From: an uncultured Clostridia bacterium
Lineage (GTDB): Bacteria > Bacillota > Clostridia > Oscillospirales > CAG-272
Direction of reading: 5' to 3'
Assembly (NCBI GenBank): GCA_947631765.1
Contig: CANRMP010000005.1
Span: 1 to 64,000, forward strand
DNA length: 64,000 nucleotides
Of this stretch, positions 24,297 through 34,385 are shown piece by piece. The notes below the pieces were generated by a model. It saw only the letters and a list, made by a program, of their open reading frames with translations. It did no database searches and was not told the DNA's origin. The stretch's first letter is position 1. The number at the start of each line of letters is the position of its first letter. The translations under genes were made by a program, and so were the position numbers.

Positions 24297-25322
24297 TCAG
24301 ATATCCTTGACCTGGACTATAACGCGAATTGCTGCGTTTTCAAGGTCTGTCACTCTGCCGATAAAGCCGTACCTGCCCTTGGTATTGGGGTCATAGTCGG
24401 TGCAGCTCCATTCAACGGGATGGGCTTCAACGTATGTGTAACCGCCTTCAAAGCGCTCGTAGTCGGAAGCTTCGAGAGTGCGGACGCTGAATTCCGAGCA
24501 TGAGAAGAGCTGTTCGAAAGTACGGATTCCGACAGTTCCGTTTGTATAGGAAATGCCGTTTTGCGTGCAGGAGCCCTCATATATAGTCTCGCCGTCAAGC
24601 ACAACCGCGAACTTGTCATTCCAGACAACAACCTCAATTGTGTAATCCTGCTCCGCAACGTAGCCGATAGGATAAGTGTAAATCTGCGTCCAGTTGTTCT
24701 GTGCACAGCCTATGCAAACCTGTCCGCTCGGATCGCCTATACCGACGTATATTCCGTTATAGCCGTCGGGACCTGTTTGCAGAACGTTTGTAGTGCGGAA
24801 TATAATTCCGAAGTTGTTGGAGGGCGTTTCTTCATGACCCTTGACAACCGCCTTGATAACATAGTTGGCGTATTCCTCGGTGCCTGTCTTCATCCAGTCC
24901 TGCTCATTCAGATAGGCTCTGAAATAGTTGACCTTCTGGGTCGTTGTAATGGCGCCGTTCTCAAAGCTCAAAATTCCTTCGGGACCTGTTACGCTCCAGT
25001 TCTGATTGAAGCTGTCTTCACTGTCAAACGAGTCGGTAAAGAGAGTCTGTGAGGTTTCGTTTGAGGTTCCGCTCATTATCACGTTGACTGTTGAGGGAAG
25101 CTGTGCTTTTACGTCATCCTCCGAAGTTCCGAGTCCCACCGTAATATTGTCGACCTTTTCGATATCATAATCCGAGTTGACCTCTGTTGAGGCGGAAGAG
25201 GGGGTCTTCTTTTCCGAGCCCGTCGTCGTATTGTCGGAGCCTTTTCCGGACGAACAAGCCGCAAGGGACAGCAGCAATGAAGATATGAGAAGCGACGCCG
25301 TCAAAAGTTTGAGTGTTTTCAT
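24297..25322 (-). CDS. Secreted lipoprotein with concanavalin-like domain, 341 aa
   Basis: The start MKTLKLLTASLLISSLLLSL carries a lipobox LAAC (Cys23), preceded by AAAAGGAGAACAAAAAC. A Ser/Thr/Gly linker of about 30 residues follows. From about residue 95 (LFTDSFDSEDSFNQNWSVTG) the protein has the start of a laminin-G/3-keto-disaccharide-hydrolase-type beta-sandwich, with NNFGIIFRTTNVLQ, YNGIYVGIGDPSGQV and FAVVLDGETIYEGS as strands. No catalytic motif is evident, so carbohydrate binding is more likely than hydrolysis. The C terminus (GRYGFIGRVTDLENAAIRVI) is a short extra domain. It is a stand-alone gene whose stop is followed by a strong hairpin. Confidence 0.78.
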   Translation of the reverse strand: MKTLKLLTASLLISSLLLSLAACSSGKGSDNTTTGSEKKTPSSASTEVNSDYDIEKVDNITVGLGTSEDDVKAQLPSTVNVIMSGTSNETSQTLFTDSFDSEDSFNQNWSVTGPEGILSFENGAITTTQKVNYFRAYLNEQDWMKTGTEEYANYVIKAVVKGHEETPSNNFGIIFRTTNVLQTGPDGYNGIYVGIGDPSGQVCIGCAQNNWTQIYTYPIGYVAEQDYTIEVVVWNDKFAVVLDGETIYEGSCTQNGISYTNGTVGIRTFEQLFSCSEFSVRTLEASDYERFEGGYTYVEAHPVEWSCTDYDPNTKGRYGFIGRVTDLENAAIRVIVQVKDI

Positions 25323-25581
25323 GTTTTTGTTCTCCTTTTCTAAATATTTTTGTTTTGTATGATATTACACCGTAGCGGTCTGCTTTCGGTGTTATATTTC
25401 ACAGGTATTATATTATAATGTTATTATATCACAAACGAAAAAGATTTGCTATTTTTTTTTTAACCTTCCCCAAGCGTTTGTGCAAAACGCCAAAAAGTCT
25501 TCATATGCTTGCGCCTAAAAAACAGATATGCGTCATTTGCCCACAATCTAAAGAAAAAGTAAAGATTTTTAGTTTTTTCTA

Positions 25582-25610
25582 TTGATTTTTGATTTTTAAT
25601 GTGTTATACT
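25582..25610 (+). promoter_or_regulatory. Sigma-A-type promoter of the pheST T-box transcript
   Basis: TTGATT (25582-25587) and TATACT (25605-25610) are separated by exactly 17 bases, directly in front of the T-box leader. Confidence 0.75.
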
Positions 25611-25616
25611 TTGAAG

Positions 25617-25925
25617 GATAGTAAAAAAGCGTTGAAGCGGTCGGCAATAACCGCGTGATAACCGTCGCAGAGACAGGCGCCTTGGCTGTAAGCGCTTGCG
25701 GTTTCGGCTCTTGCCCTTCCCCGCTTAGCCGGATTTGTGAAACGCCCCGCAAAGGCTTTTGCCGTGCGGCGGCTCTGTAGCCCTTCCCGCACGACTCCCG
25801 TTAAAGAGTCCGGAGTTTTCAAAATAGGGAGCTTTGTTTCCTTATATGAAAAGAACTCAGGTGGTACCGCGATAACGTAAGCTTGTCGCCCTGTTTTTTT
25901 GTCGGGGCGGCTTTATTTTTTAAAT
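25617..25925 (+). ncRNA. T-box leader controlling pheST
   Basis: A leader of about 310 nt ends in the diagnostic T-box bulge AGGTGGTACCGCG (25859-25871), followed by a terminator stem (TCGCCC with GGGCGG) and TTTATTTTTT at 25886-25922. T-boxes sense uncharged tRNA: binding of the tRNA-Phe 3' end to the UGGN bulge stabilises the antiterminator and lets RNA polymerase continue into pheS. Stem I is GC-rich (CAGAGACAGGCG region); a UUC in GGUUUCGGC near 25700 is a candidate specifier but is not certain. The pheS start lies 60 bp behind the terminator. Confidence 0.9.
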
Positions 25926-25986
25926 TTCAAATAACGGCAAATATCAACAAGAGAAACCGCGAAAGAGGAACGGAGGATTATATCAA

Positions 25987-27006
25987 ATGAGAGATCTGCT
26001 TAACAAAATCAAAACCGATGCGGAGCAGCACCTCGGCGCCATTGTCAGCGAAGAAGAGCTTGAAAAGTTCAGAGTTGAGCTGCTTGGCAAAAAGGGCGCG
26101 CTGACGCAGGTGTTAAGAGGCATGGGCGCGCTTTCCGCAGAGGAGCGTCCGAAAATCGGACAGCTTGCCAACGAGATACGCGCCTCAATTGAAAACAAAA
26201 TAGCACAAAAGAAAGAGGCGCTTGCCAAAGCCGCCCTTGAACGCAAGCTTGAGTCGGAAAAAATCGACGTCACGGCGCCCGGCGTACCTGTAAGCGTCGG
26301 AAAGCGCCATCCTATCGACCAGATAGAGGAGACGCTTTGCGACATTTTCAGAAGCATGGGCTTTGAAATTGCCGAGGGACCCGAGGTGGAATACGACACG
26401 TACAATTTCCAAAAGCTCAACATTCCGGAAAACCACCCCGCAAGAGATACCCAGGACACATTCTATATCAGCGACGCCATACTGCTTCGCTCCCAAACCT
26501 CGCCCGTTCAGGTCAGAGTTATGGAAAAGCAGAGACCGCCGATACGCATAATCTCGCCCGGAAGGGTTTACCGCTCTGATGCGGTGGACGCCACCCACTC
26601 TCCCGTTTTCCACCAGCTTGAAGGACTTGTGGTTGACAAGGGAATAACAATGAGCGATCTTAAAGGGATGCTCGCGGCGTTTGCAAAGCAGATGTTCGGA
26701 GAAAATACAAAAATCCGTTTCCGTCCCCACCATTTTCCGTTTACCGAGCCTTCTGCCGAGGTCGACGTTTCCTGCTTTGTATGCGGCGGAAAGGGCTGCC
26801 GAGTTTGCAAAAACGAGGGCTGGATTGAGATTCTCGGCTCGGGAATGGTGCATCCGAATGTACTGAGAGGCTGTGACATAGACCCGAACATCTACAGCGG
26901 CTTTGCCTTTGGAATGGGCATTGAAAGAATAGTTATGATAAAATACGCAATAGACGACATGCGTCTTTTGTATGAAAACGACCTTCGTTTTCTCGAACAG
27001 TTCTAA
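25987..27006 (+). CDS. pheS: Phenylalanyl-tRNA synthetase alpha subunit
   Basis: A 339-residue class II alpha subunit of usual length. The N-terminal coiled coil (residues 1-85, [20 protein letters not shown]) grips tRNA-Phe. The catalytic core shows [19 protein letters not shown], motif 2 with [20 protein letters not shown], and motif 3 [17 protein letters not shown]. With PheT it forms the alpha2-beta2 enzyme that charges tRNA-Phe. ATG follows GGAGGATTATATCAA. It is under T-box control and 14 bp ahead of pheT. Confidence 0.97.
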   Translation: MRDLLNKIKTDAEQHLGAIVSEEELEKFRVELLGKKGALTQVLRGMGALSAEERPKIGQLANEIRASIENKIAQKKEALAKAALERKLESEKIDVTAPGVPVSVGKRHPIDQIEETLCDIFRSMGFEIAEGPEVEYDTYNFQKLNIPENHPARDTQDTFYISDAILLRSQTSPVQVRVMEKQRPPIRIISPGRVYRSDAVDATHSPVFHQLEGLVVDKGITMSDLKGMLAAFAKQMFGENTKIRFRPHHFPFTEPSAEVDVSCFVCGGKGCRVCKNEGWIEILGSGMVHPNVLRGCDIDPNIYSGFAFGMGIERIVMIKYAIDDMRLLYENDLRFLEQF

Positions 27007-27020
27007 GGAGGGAGCTTAAA

Positions 27021-29420
27021 ATGAATTTATCCGTCAGATGGTTAAACGATTTTGTAAATACCGAAGGAATAGACATAAAGCAGTTCTGCGACAGAATGAC
27101 CGACACCGGCTCCAAGGTCGAATCATATGAAGTCCTCGGCAGTGACATTTCAAACGTTGTGGTCGGAAAAATTACCGAAATTACCAAGCATCCGGATTCC
27201 GATCACCTGCAAATTTGTATGCTTGACGACGGAGAAGAAAATCTCCGTCAGATAGTAACCGGCGCACAGAACGTGTTTGTCGGCGCCATTGTGCCCGTTG
27301 CCAAAGCCCCCGCTTGCCTGCCCGGAGGAGTCACCATAAAGGCGGGAAAGCTCAGAGGTGTTGAATCAAACGGTATGCTCTGTTCAATAGGCGAGCTCGG
27401 ACTCACCTCTCACGATATGCCCGGTTCTGACAACAGCGGAATATTTATTCTCAATGACTATATACCAAGCTCCACAAAGCTCGGAACAGATATCAAAGAG
27501 GTTCTTATGCTTTGCGACGAGGTGGTTGAGTTTGAAATCACCTCAAACCGTCCCGACTGCTTAAGCGTTATCGGACTTGCAAGAGAAGCAAAGGTCACAT
27601 TCGACCGTCCTATGAGCGTTAAAGCTCCTAAAGTTACCGAATGCGGCGGAAATATCTCCGACTATCTGTCTGTTGACGTTGCCGACGGAGACCTTTGCAG
27701 CAGATACGCCGCAAGAGTAATACGAAACGTAAAAATCGCACCCTCTCCCCTTTGGATGAGAATGAGGCTAAGAGCCGCCGGAGTAAGACCTATTAATAAC
27801 ATCGTTGACATTACAAACTACGTGATGCTCGAATACGGTCAGCCGATGCACGCGTTTGACTATTCAATGCTTGACGGCTCGCACATAATCGTTAGGCGGG
27901 CAAAGGACAATGAAAAATTCATTTCCCTTGACGAGAAGGAGCATATTTTAAACTCGTCGAATCTTGTCATTGCGGATGAAAAGAAGGCTGTCGCCCTTGC
28001 CGGAGTTATGGGAGGCGCAAACAGCGAAATAAAGGAAACAACCTCAACGGTTGTCTTTGAATCCGCCTGCTTTAACGGAGCGAGCGTCAGACTCACCGCA
28101 AAGAAGCAGGGCATGAGAACCGAAAGCTCTTCAAGATTTGAGAAGGGACTTGACCCCGAAAACTGCCTTCCCGCTCTCGACCGCGCCTGCGAGCTTGTCG
28201 CCCTGCTCGGAGCGGGAGAGACGGTAAGCGGTCTTATCGACGTCTACAAGGGCAGAAAGGAGCCTCGTGTTTTGCCCCTTGAAACCGACAGGATAAATAA
28301 ATTTCTCGGAGTGGAGCTTTCCAAGGAGTATATGGCAAAAATCCTCACCGACCTTGATTTTAAGGTCGAGGGAGACAGCGTAATTGTTCCCTCATTCAGA
28401 GACGACGTTGCAGAGATGAACGACATTGCCGAGGAAATAATAAGAATATACGGCTATAATAAAATAGAGGCGACGCCCTTTATCGGCGCGGTCAAGGCGG
28501 GAGCGCTTACCCCTATGCAGGCCTTCAGAAGCAAGCTGCACGCTCTTGTTTGCGGCATGGGCTATATGCAAAGCAATACCTTCTCATTCGTCTCGCCCAA
28601 AAACGACGACCTTATCATGCTTCCCGAAAACTCACCGCTGAGAAACCACGTTGTGATCTCCAACCCGCTCGGCGAGGACACAGGCGTTATGCGCACCTCC
28701 CTTATCCCGAGTCTACTTGACGTACTTGAGCATAACAACGCCCATAACGTCCAAAAAGCCTGCGTTTATGAGCTCTCGCACGTTTATATCCCGAGCGAGG
28801 ACCCGACAAAGCTGCCAAATGAACCTTATATGCTTGCAATGGGCTTTTACGGAGCCGGAGATTTCTACAATCTGAAAGGAGCCGTCGACGCAATTCTTGA
28901 AAGCTGCGGAATAAAAAAGGTCAGATATTCGTCCTGCTCCGACAACCCCACCTTCCATCCCGGAAGATGCGCAAGCATTATAGCAAGAGCAACAATGAAC
29001 ATCGGCATAATAGGTCAAATTCACCCCAAGGTGGCTAAGGGATACGGAATCACTCAGCCGGTGTATGTGGCATATCTACCGGTCGAAACGCTTTTTGAAA
29101 TTTCCGATTTCAAAAAGCAGTACAAGCCCCTTCCGAAATTTCCCGCAACGGCAAGAGACCTGTCTTTCCTCTGCGACAGCAGTCTTGAGGTGGGAGCTAT
29201 TGACGAGGTTATCAGAAAATCCGCCGGAAAGCTCATTGAAAATATCGAGATATTTGACATCTACACCGGCGAAAAGCTGCTCAAAAATACAAAGAGCGTG
29301 TCCTTTAGAATAACCTTCAGATCCGCAGACCGCACTCTGACCGACGACGAGGTAAACAAGGCAGTCGACAAGATTCTTGCAAGCCTTGAAAAACAGCTGA
29401 ATATCAGCATAAGAAAATAA
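27021..29420 (+). CDS. pheT: Phenylalanyl-tRNA synthetase beta subunit
   Basis: A 799-residue beta subunit. In order: an EMAP-II-like tRNA-binding domain at about 40-155 (KITEITKHPDSDHLQICMLD, ending PGSDNSGIF); the B3/4 editing domain at about 210-390 (RAAGVRPINNIVDITNYVML); B5 at about 400-475 (MNDIAEEIIRIYGYNKIEAT); the catalytic-like core at 480-690; and a C-terminal ferredoxin-like anticodon-binding domain from about 705 (YKPLPKFPATARDLSFLCD, then LTDDEVNKAVDKILASLEKQ). It clears mischarged Tyr and binds tRNA. The gene is coupled to pheS and followed by a terminator. Confidence 0.97.
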   Translation: MNLSVRWLNDFVNTEGIDIKQFCDRMTDTGSKVESYEVLGSDISNVVVGKITEITKHPDSDHLQICMLDDGEENLRQIVTGAQNVFVGAIVPVAKAPACLPGGVTIKAGKLRGVESNGMLCSIGELGLTSHDMPGSDNSGIFILNDYIPSSTKLGTDIKEVLMLCDEVVEFEITSNRPDCLSVIGLAREAKVTFDRPMSVKAPKVTECGGNISDYLSVDVADGDLCSRYAARVIRNVKIAPSPLWMRMRLRAAGVRPINNIVDITNYVMLEYGQPMHAFDYSMLDGSHIIVRRAKDNEKFISLDEKEHILNSSNLVIADEKKAVALAGVMGGANSEIKETTSTVVFESACFNGASVRLTAKKQGMRTESSSRFEKGLDPENCLPALDRACELVALLGAGETVSGLIDVYKGRKEPRVLPLETDRINKFLGVELSKEYMAKILTDLDFKVEGDSVIVPSFRDDVAEMNDIAEEIIRIYGYNKIEATPFIGAVKAGALTPMQAFRSKLHALVCGMGYMQSNTFSFVSPKNDDLIMLPENSPLRNHVVISNPLGEDTGVMRTSLIPSLLDVLEHNNAHNVQKACVYELSHVYIPSEDPTKLPNEPYMLAMGFYGAGDFYNLKGAVDAILESCGIKKVRYSSCSDNPTFHPGRCASIIARATMNIGIIGQIHPKVAKGYGITQPVYVAYLPVETLFEISDFKKQYKPLPKFPATARDLSFLCDSSLEVGAIDEVIRKSAGKLIENIEIFDIYTGEKLLKNTKSVSFRITFRSADRTLTDDEVNKAVDKILASLEKQLNISIRK

Positions 29421-29434
29421 TTCAAAAAAATTGA

Positions 29435-29468
29435 GAACTGCTTTGGAAAGCCAAGGCGGTTCTTTTTT
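29435..29468 (+). terminator. Terminator of pheST
   Basis: GAACTGCTTTGG pairs with CCAAGGCGGTTC, with G-T and mismatch positions, and is followed by TTTTTT. Confidence 0.8.
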
Positions 29469-29590
29469 GCGCCCTCTAATGTTTTCAATATATTAACAAT
29501 TTGATTACTTAAAGCAGCAACAAAGCTGATAAAATATTGAGGAAAAAATCACCGACTTTACAAAGCGTGCCCTGCACGAAAGGAGACTTC

Positions 29591-32158
29591 ATGCGCTTTC
29601 CCCAAATTAAGCTTTCAAGACAAGCTTTCCGTATTCCCGACAAGGCAAAAATGCCCCTGCTTTTTGCACTGCTTTTTAGTTTCATTCTTATTGTGATTTT
29701 TTGCTTTTTGGGAAAGGATTATGTCTTTGGCTCATATATCGACTGGAACAGTCAGCACGGCGTACTGCCCGACTATTTCAGGCAAAAATTCTACGAAACA
29801 GGCTCACTTTTCCCGTCCCTTGCCCTTGAGCTCGGCGGCGGAATAAACCCCTATCTTTTGGCATACCACGGTATGCTGAACCCGGTACTGCTTCCCTCTT
29901 ATCTTTTCCCGCGGCTTAATATGTACGATTATATTATAATATCGTCGCTTATTCTGTATTTTGCATCCCTCGTGCTTTTGTATCTGTGGATGCGGCAAAA
30001 TCATTTCGGCCGCGGACTTTCCTATTTTGCAGCTCTGCTGCTTGCCTTTTCGGGTGCGTTTTTATTTCAGTTTCACAAGCAGGTGATGTTTGTAGACTAT
30101 TTTCCTTTTCTTATTCTCTCCCTTATGGGGATAGACCGAATGCTCTTAAGGCGCAAAAAGGCTCTGTTTATCATCTCGTTCGCTCTTGCTATAATGACGA
30201 GCATATTTTACTCAATTGCGTTGATAATCACGGTTTCGGTCTACTTTTTCTACCGTTATTTAAAGCTACACCACGGTATCGGGAAAAATTTTATCCGCCG
30301 CGTCGGCGGCTTTGCCCTCTCCGGCATTTGCTCATGTCTTCTCACCTGCATTGTCATTTTTCCTTCGTTTATGGCAATAACCGCAGGTCGGGAGGCAAAC
30401 GCCTATGACCTGGCGCCCTCTGTTTTAAAGCTCTTTATCCCCCGTATATCCTTTTCAAGTCTGCTTTATTCAAATTACGGCGCGGGACTTGGACTTATAG
30501 TTGTCTTTGCGCTCTTTGCACTATTATTTATCAAAAAGCCGCACAGTATATTTCTCTCGGCGGCGCTGCTTTTTCTCTGGCTCTTTCCGATAGGCTCCTA
30601 TGCCATGAACGCCTTTTTATACATAAGAGGAAAGGCGTATATCTGTCTGCTTCCGCTCCTCATTCTTTCAGTATGTATTTTTATTCGGGATGGAGCCACG
30701 GCAAAAATACCGAAACCGGCAATGTTGGGCTTTGGGATTATCCTTGTTGTGGGCGCACTGCTTAAAATAAAATTCCTTCCTGCGATTTTGCTTGAAGCGC
30801 TTTTAATTATTCTCATGCTTTTTATTGGCAAAAAGAAAAAAACCTCTCTGCCTCTTTGTATAAGCTCTGTCTGCGTGGCTATAACGATTTTCATTGTCAT
30901 TAACAGCGCGCCGAAAGGAGATTATCTGACCTCTTCTCAGTATAAGGACAACACCTCCCCTGCAAAAGAGAACATGTTAAACAGCGCAAATATCACCTTC
31001 CCCACGCGAATGGGAGATATCACTACATGGTACGCCTGCAATATGACCTATCCGAACGGACCCTTACGCTCGTCTGTGTATTCATCGGCATCAAATCTTA
31101 TGTATTTGCACCTGTGCCACGATATGCTTCACCTCACAAACCCCACATTCAACAAAATAACTGTGGCAGACGTCAACGATCTTTTCTTTTCCACTCTTAT
31201 GGGTGAAGAATGGATAGTAGGCGATAGCAACACCGAAATACTCGGGTATGAAGCGTTTGCAAAAGAGGACAAATGGACACTGTATCACACCGAAAACGCC
31301 TATACACTCGGCTTTGCATCAAAAAATATCATGTCAAGCCGTGAATTTGACAGTCTTAACCCGGCTGAGCGGCAGTTTGCTTTGTTAAAATACGCGGTTG
31401 TTGACAATGACAGCCTGCCGGACGTCTATGTTTCCCCATTCACCCCTCTTGAAATTGACAGTCAGATCCCGATAGAAAGGGACAGGGACGGCTGGCATTT
31501 GAATGATAAGAGCGCCACCTCCTTCGACATAATACCAAACGCAGGTAAAAAAGAGTGCATTTACGCCGTAAGGATTGATTTATCCGAAATGCAGGAAAAA
31601 GGGATTGCTATCAAGGTAAACGGCATAAGAAACGCGCTCAGCGGTCGGACTAACGTATTCCCAAACGATAATTTCGATATGTGGTTTATCATCTCGGATT
31701 TTTCCGAAAAGCTCACCTTTAATTTTTCAAGGGGCGACTACACGGTTTCCGCCATTGAGGTATACGCCATGGACGCCGAAGAATTTTTCGCCGCCGGAGA
31801 GGACATAACAATGACCGAGAGTCTGTCGTATGACAAAGACAGCACCCTAAACGCGAAAATATCGCTTGACAGACCGCAGACCTTTCTCTTTACAATTCCC
31901 TACGACAGCGGCTTCACACTTACAGTAGACGGAAAAGAAACGCCCATAAAGGTAGTTGACCGCGCTTTTATCGGCTGTGAGCTGGACGCGGGAGAGCATG
32001 AAATAGTCCTTACATATAAGCCGCCCTACCGAGCGGCGGGTATATGCCTTGCGGCATTTGGCGGTCTGCTTTTTGTCGGGCTTGTCCTGTGGGACAACAG
32101 TAAAAAATTTCAAAAACACAAAAACGTCACGAAAGGAAAAAATCATGAAACGGTATAA
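29591..32158 (+). CDS. YfhO-family membrane protein, 855 aa
   Basis: The start MRFPQIKLSRQAF follows AAAGGAGACTTC, 18 codons inside a longer frame. About ten to twelve transmembrane helices fill residues 20-440, for example LLFALLFSFILIVIFCFLG and SYFAALLLAFSGAFLFQF, with the extracellular motif FGSYIDWNSQH near the start. The last 400 residues are a soluble extracytoplasmic region and end in one more helix (AAGICLAAFGGLLFVGLVLW). This is the YfhO layout; in Bacillus YfhO-like proteins are multi-spanning glycosyltransferase-like enzymes of lipoteichoic-acid glycosylation. The substrate here is unknown. Its last 14 bp overlap the PIG-L deacetylase, so the two probably act on one sugar pathway (inference). 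Confidence 0.85.
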   Translation: MRFPQIKLSRQAFRIPDKAKMPLLFALLFSFILIVIFCFLGKDYVFGSYIDWNSQHGVLPDYFRQKFYETGSLFPSLALELGGGINPYLLAYHGMLNPVLLPSYLFPRLNMYDYIIISSLILYFASLVLLYLWMRQNHFGRGLSYFAALLLAFSGAFLFQFHKQVMFVDYFPFLILSLMGIDRMLLRRKKALFIISFALAIMTSIFYSIALIITVSVYFFYRYLKLHHGIGKNFIRRVGGFALSGICSCLLTCIVIFPSFMAITAGREANAYDLAPSVLKLFIPRISFSSLLYSNYGAGLGLIVVFALFALLFIKKPHSIFLSAALLFLWLFPIGSYAMNAFLYIRGKAYICLLPLLILSVCIFIRDGATAKIPKPAMLGFGIILVVGALLKIKFLPAILLEALLIILMLFIGKKKKTSLPLCISSVCVAITIFIVINSAPKGDYLTSSQYKDNTSPAKENMLNSANITFPTRMGDITTWYACNMTYPNGPLRSSVYSSASNLMYLHLCHDMLHLTNPTFNKITVADVNDLFFSTLMGEEWIVGDSNTEILGYEAFAKEDKWTLYHTENAYTLGFASKNIMSSREFDSLNPAERQFALLKYAVVDNDSLPDVYVSPFTPLEIDSQIPIERDRDGWHLNDKSATSFDIIPNAGKKECIYAVRIDLSEMQEKGIAIKVNGIRNALSGRTNVFPNDNFDMWFIISDFSEKLTFNFSRGDYTVSAIEVYAMDAEEFFAAGEDITMTESLSYDKDSTLNAKISLDRPQTFLFTIPYDSGFTLTVDGKETPIKVVDRAFIGCELDAGEHEIVLTYKPPYRAAGICLAAFGGLLFVGLVLWDNSKKFQKHKNVTKGKNHETV

Positions 32159-32873
32159 AAAATTCATAATAGCCGGCGCGATTTTGCTTCCTGTTATACT
32201 TATCATAATTGCCTGCGCGCTGATTCTTCCTACATACGGTAACTACATTTCCCACGCTGTCTCATCGGAGCTTGACGAAAAAAAGCTAAAGGAGGCGGGG
32301 ATTGAAGAGTGCGATAAGCTGATGATTGTGGCGCACCCGGACGACGAGGTGCTATGGGGTGGTGCGCACCTATGTGAAGGAGGGTACTTTGTCCTCTGCC
32401 TTACAAACGGAAATAACCCCACACGCAGTGCGGAATTTGAAAAGCTCAAGGAGGCTGTGGGGTATCGAGGAATTATTCTCTCCTATCCCGACAAGGTGGC
32501 AGGCGAGCGCTCGGAATGGAAATACCTTAAAAAATCAATTACAAAAGACCTTCGCCTCATTCTCTCAATGCGCGACTGGGAGCTTGTAGTCACCCACAAC
32601 CCGGAGGGTGAGTACGGTCACATCCACCACAAGATGACAAGCTCTTTGGTAACCTCGGCGTGTGAGGGCGCAAAATACACCGACCGTCTTTGGTATTTCG
32701 GAAAGTACTACCGCAAGGATGAGGTTCCAAAAAGCCTTGAAGCGATTGACCCCGAGGCGCTGACAAAGAAAGAAGGGCACTTGGCGCTTTACGTCAGTCA
32801 AGCAAAGACAATTGCAAAATTCGAGCATATGATAGCTCACGAGGAGTGGCAGGCATACAAAGATATCAAGTAA
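32145..32873 (+). CDS. Membrane-anchored PIG-L family deacetylase, 242 aa
   Basis: Start MKRYKKFIIAGAILLPVI at 32145, after AAAGGAAAAAATC. An N-terminal helix (IIAGAILLPVILIIIACALI) anchors the protein with the enzyme outside. The catalytic zinc motif is AHPDDEVLWGG (residues about 60-70) and the second ligand region is GEYGHIHHKMT (about 150-160), the family's conserved pattern. PIG-L enzymes remove acetyl groups from N-acetylglucosaminyl lipids or related N-acetyl sugars. It overlaps the YfhO-like gene upstream by 14 bp, suggesting joint modification of an envelope glycan. Followed by a bidirectional terminator. Confidence 0.87.
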   Translation: MKRYKKFIIAGAILLPVILIIIACALILPTYGNYISHAVSSELDEKKLKEAGIEECDKLMIVAHPDDEVLWGGAHLCEGGYFVLCLTNGNNPTRSAEFEKLKEAVGYRGIILSYPDKVAGERSEWKYLKKSITKDLRLILSMRDWELVVTHNPEGEYGHIHHKMTSSLVTSACEGAKYTDRLWYFGKYYRKDEVPKSLEAIDPEALTKKEGHLALYVSQAKTIAKFEHMIAHEEWQAYKDIK

Positions 32874-32881
32874 AAAGATCA

Positions 32882-32907
32882 AAAGGCAGTCGAAAACGGC
32901 TGCCTTT
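32882..32907. terminator. Convergent terminator between PIG-L gene and pepD
   Basis: AAAGGCAG pairs with CTGCCTTT around a 10-base loop, with T-rich sequence on both sides in each sense. It serves the two converging genes. Confidence 0.75.
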
Positions 32908-32914
32908 AATAATT

Positions 32915-34366
32915 TCAGAGCTCACTCAGCATAGTGAGAAGCAGATTGTATGTGCGCTTAACACTTGCAAGGTCAAGTGCCTCATCCGGCGTGTGAATAT
33001 TGTATATATCGGGTCCTATTGATATTGCGTCCGCATTGCCGCCGAGGGCGCCTATTATAATTCCGCACTCAAGCCCCGCGTGTATGGCGCATTTTTCAGC
33101 CCTGCCCCTCTCGCCGCCGTACAGTCTGTCAAAGACCTCAACATACTTGTTTGCAAGAGCGGAGTTTGGATTATAATCCCAGCCGGGATGGCGGTCATAA
33201 ATTGTCATTAAAGCCTCAAGAGCCTTTGACAGTCTTGCAAATGTGACAAGCAGGGCATCCATTTCGCTGTCCGAAGAGGAGCGGGACATGATTTCAAGAG
33301 TAACGCTGTTTTCCTTGGTGCTTATTCTGCCCATGTTTGAGGAGCATCTCACAAGCCCCTCTCTGTCGGGTGACATGGAAATAACGCCGTTTTGGTAAAG
33401 GGTCATCATATTTATAACAGCCGAGCTGTCCTTGTAGCTGAGCATCGGGGCGTCTGTCTGACCTTTGGAAAGCCGCACCTTCATGCCCTTGTCGGCATAA
33501 GTCAGCTCGCCTCTTATCTTTTTCACCTCATCCTCGACCGTCTCCCTTGCTTTCGCAGAGTCAAGAACGTATATTTGCGCCTCGCACTCTCTCGGAATTG
33601 CGTTTCTTTTATTGCCGCCCTCTATTATGCAGAGATTAAACGGCGTGTCGGAATAAAGGCGCGCAAGTATTCTTCCCATAATACGAATGGCGTTTGAGCG
33701 ATTTTCGTTTATTTCGGTTCCCGAATGACCGCCCGCAAGACCCGTGATGCTGATTTTCAGAGTTCGCCCGTTTGCCGGCAGTCTTTCAAACTCTCTCACA
33801 ATCCCCATGTCAACCGCTCCGGCGCAGGACATGGTGACCTTTCCCTCCTCCTCGGAATCGATGTTGATTATTTTCCTTGCCGACACTCTTGAATAGTCAA
33901 AATTCATGGCCCCGCTCATTCCGGTCTCCTCTTCCGAGGTAAACAGACATTCAAGCGGCGGATGCGCGAGACCTTCATCTTCAAGTATTGCCAGCATATA
34001 AGCAACAGCAATTCCGTCGTCGCCGCCGAGAGTTGTACCGGTAGCGCAAAGCTTGCCGTCCTTAATATAAAGGCTCAAAGGGTCGGTGAGAAAATCGTGA
34101 ACCGTCTCCCCGTTTTTTTCACACACCATGTCTGTGTGCCCTTGGAGCATCACCGGCGGGTCGTTCTCCTTACCCGCGCTTCCCTTCTTTTTTATCAGCA
34201 CGTTGTTATATTCGTCTTTATAATATTCCAAAGAGTGCAGTCTTGCAAAATCGCAGAGCATATCTGCCACCCCTGCTTCGTTGCCCGAACCGCGGGGAAT
34301 GGCGCACAGCTTTTCAAAATATCCAAGCACATTATAAGGTTCATATCCTTTTGTTACAAAATCCAT
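32915..34366 (-). CDS. pepD: Aminoacyl-histidine dipeptidase (PepD)
   Basis: A 483-residue M20-family metallopeptidase. ATG 34366 (MDFVTKGYEPYNVLGYF) follows TTGGAGGTTGTTTTT. Metal and catalytic residues are visible in LQGHTDMVCEK, LGGDDGIAVAYMLA, FTSEEETGMSGAMN and INIDSEEEGKVTMSC, with a late His/Glu in IHAGLECGIIIGA. Family members cleave beta-Ala-His and other dipeptides in the cytosol. It is transcribed away from the PIG-L gene and appears to be one unit with the CPBP protein upstream (19-bp gap). Confidence 0.94.
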   Translation of the reverse strand: MDFVTKGYEPYNVLGYFEKLCAIPRGSGNEAGVADMLCDFARLHSLEYYKDEYNNVLIKKKGSAGKENDPPVMLQGHTDMVCEKNGETVHDFLTDPLSLYIKDGKLCATGTTLGGDDGIAVAYMLAILEDEGLAHPPLECLFTSEEETGMSGAMNFDYSRVSARKIINIDSEEEGKVTMSCAGAVDMGIVREFERLPANGRTLKISITGLAGGHSGTEINENRSNAIRIMGRILARLYSDTPFNLCIIEGGNKRNAIPRECEAQIYVLDSAKARETVEDEVKKIRGELTYADKGMKVRLSKGQTDAPMLSYKDSSAVINMMTLYQNGVISMSPDREGLVRCSSNMGRISTKENSVTLEIMSRSSSDSEMDALLVTFARLSKALEALMTIYDRHPGWDYNPNSALANKYVEVFDRLYGGERGRAEKCAIHAGLECGIIIGALGGNADAISIGPDIYNIHTPDEALDLASVKRTYNLLLTMLSEL

Positions 34367-34385
34367 AAAAACAACCTCCAAAAAA

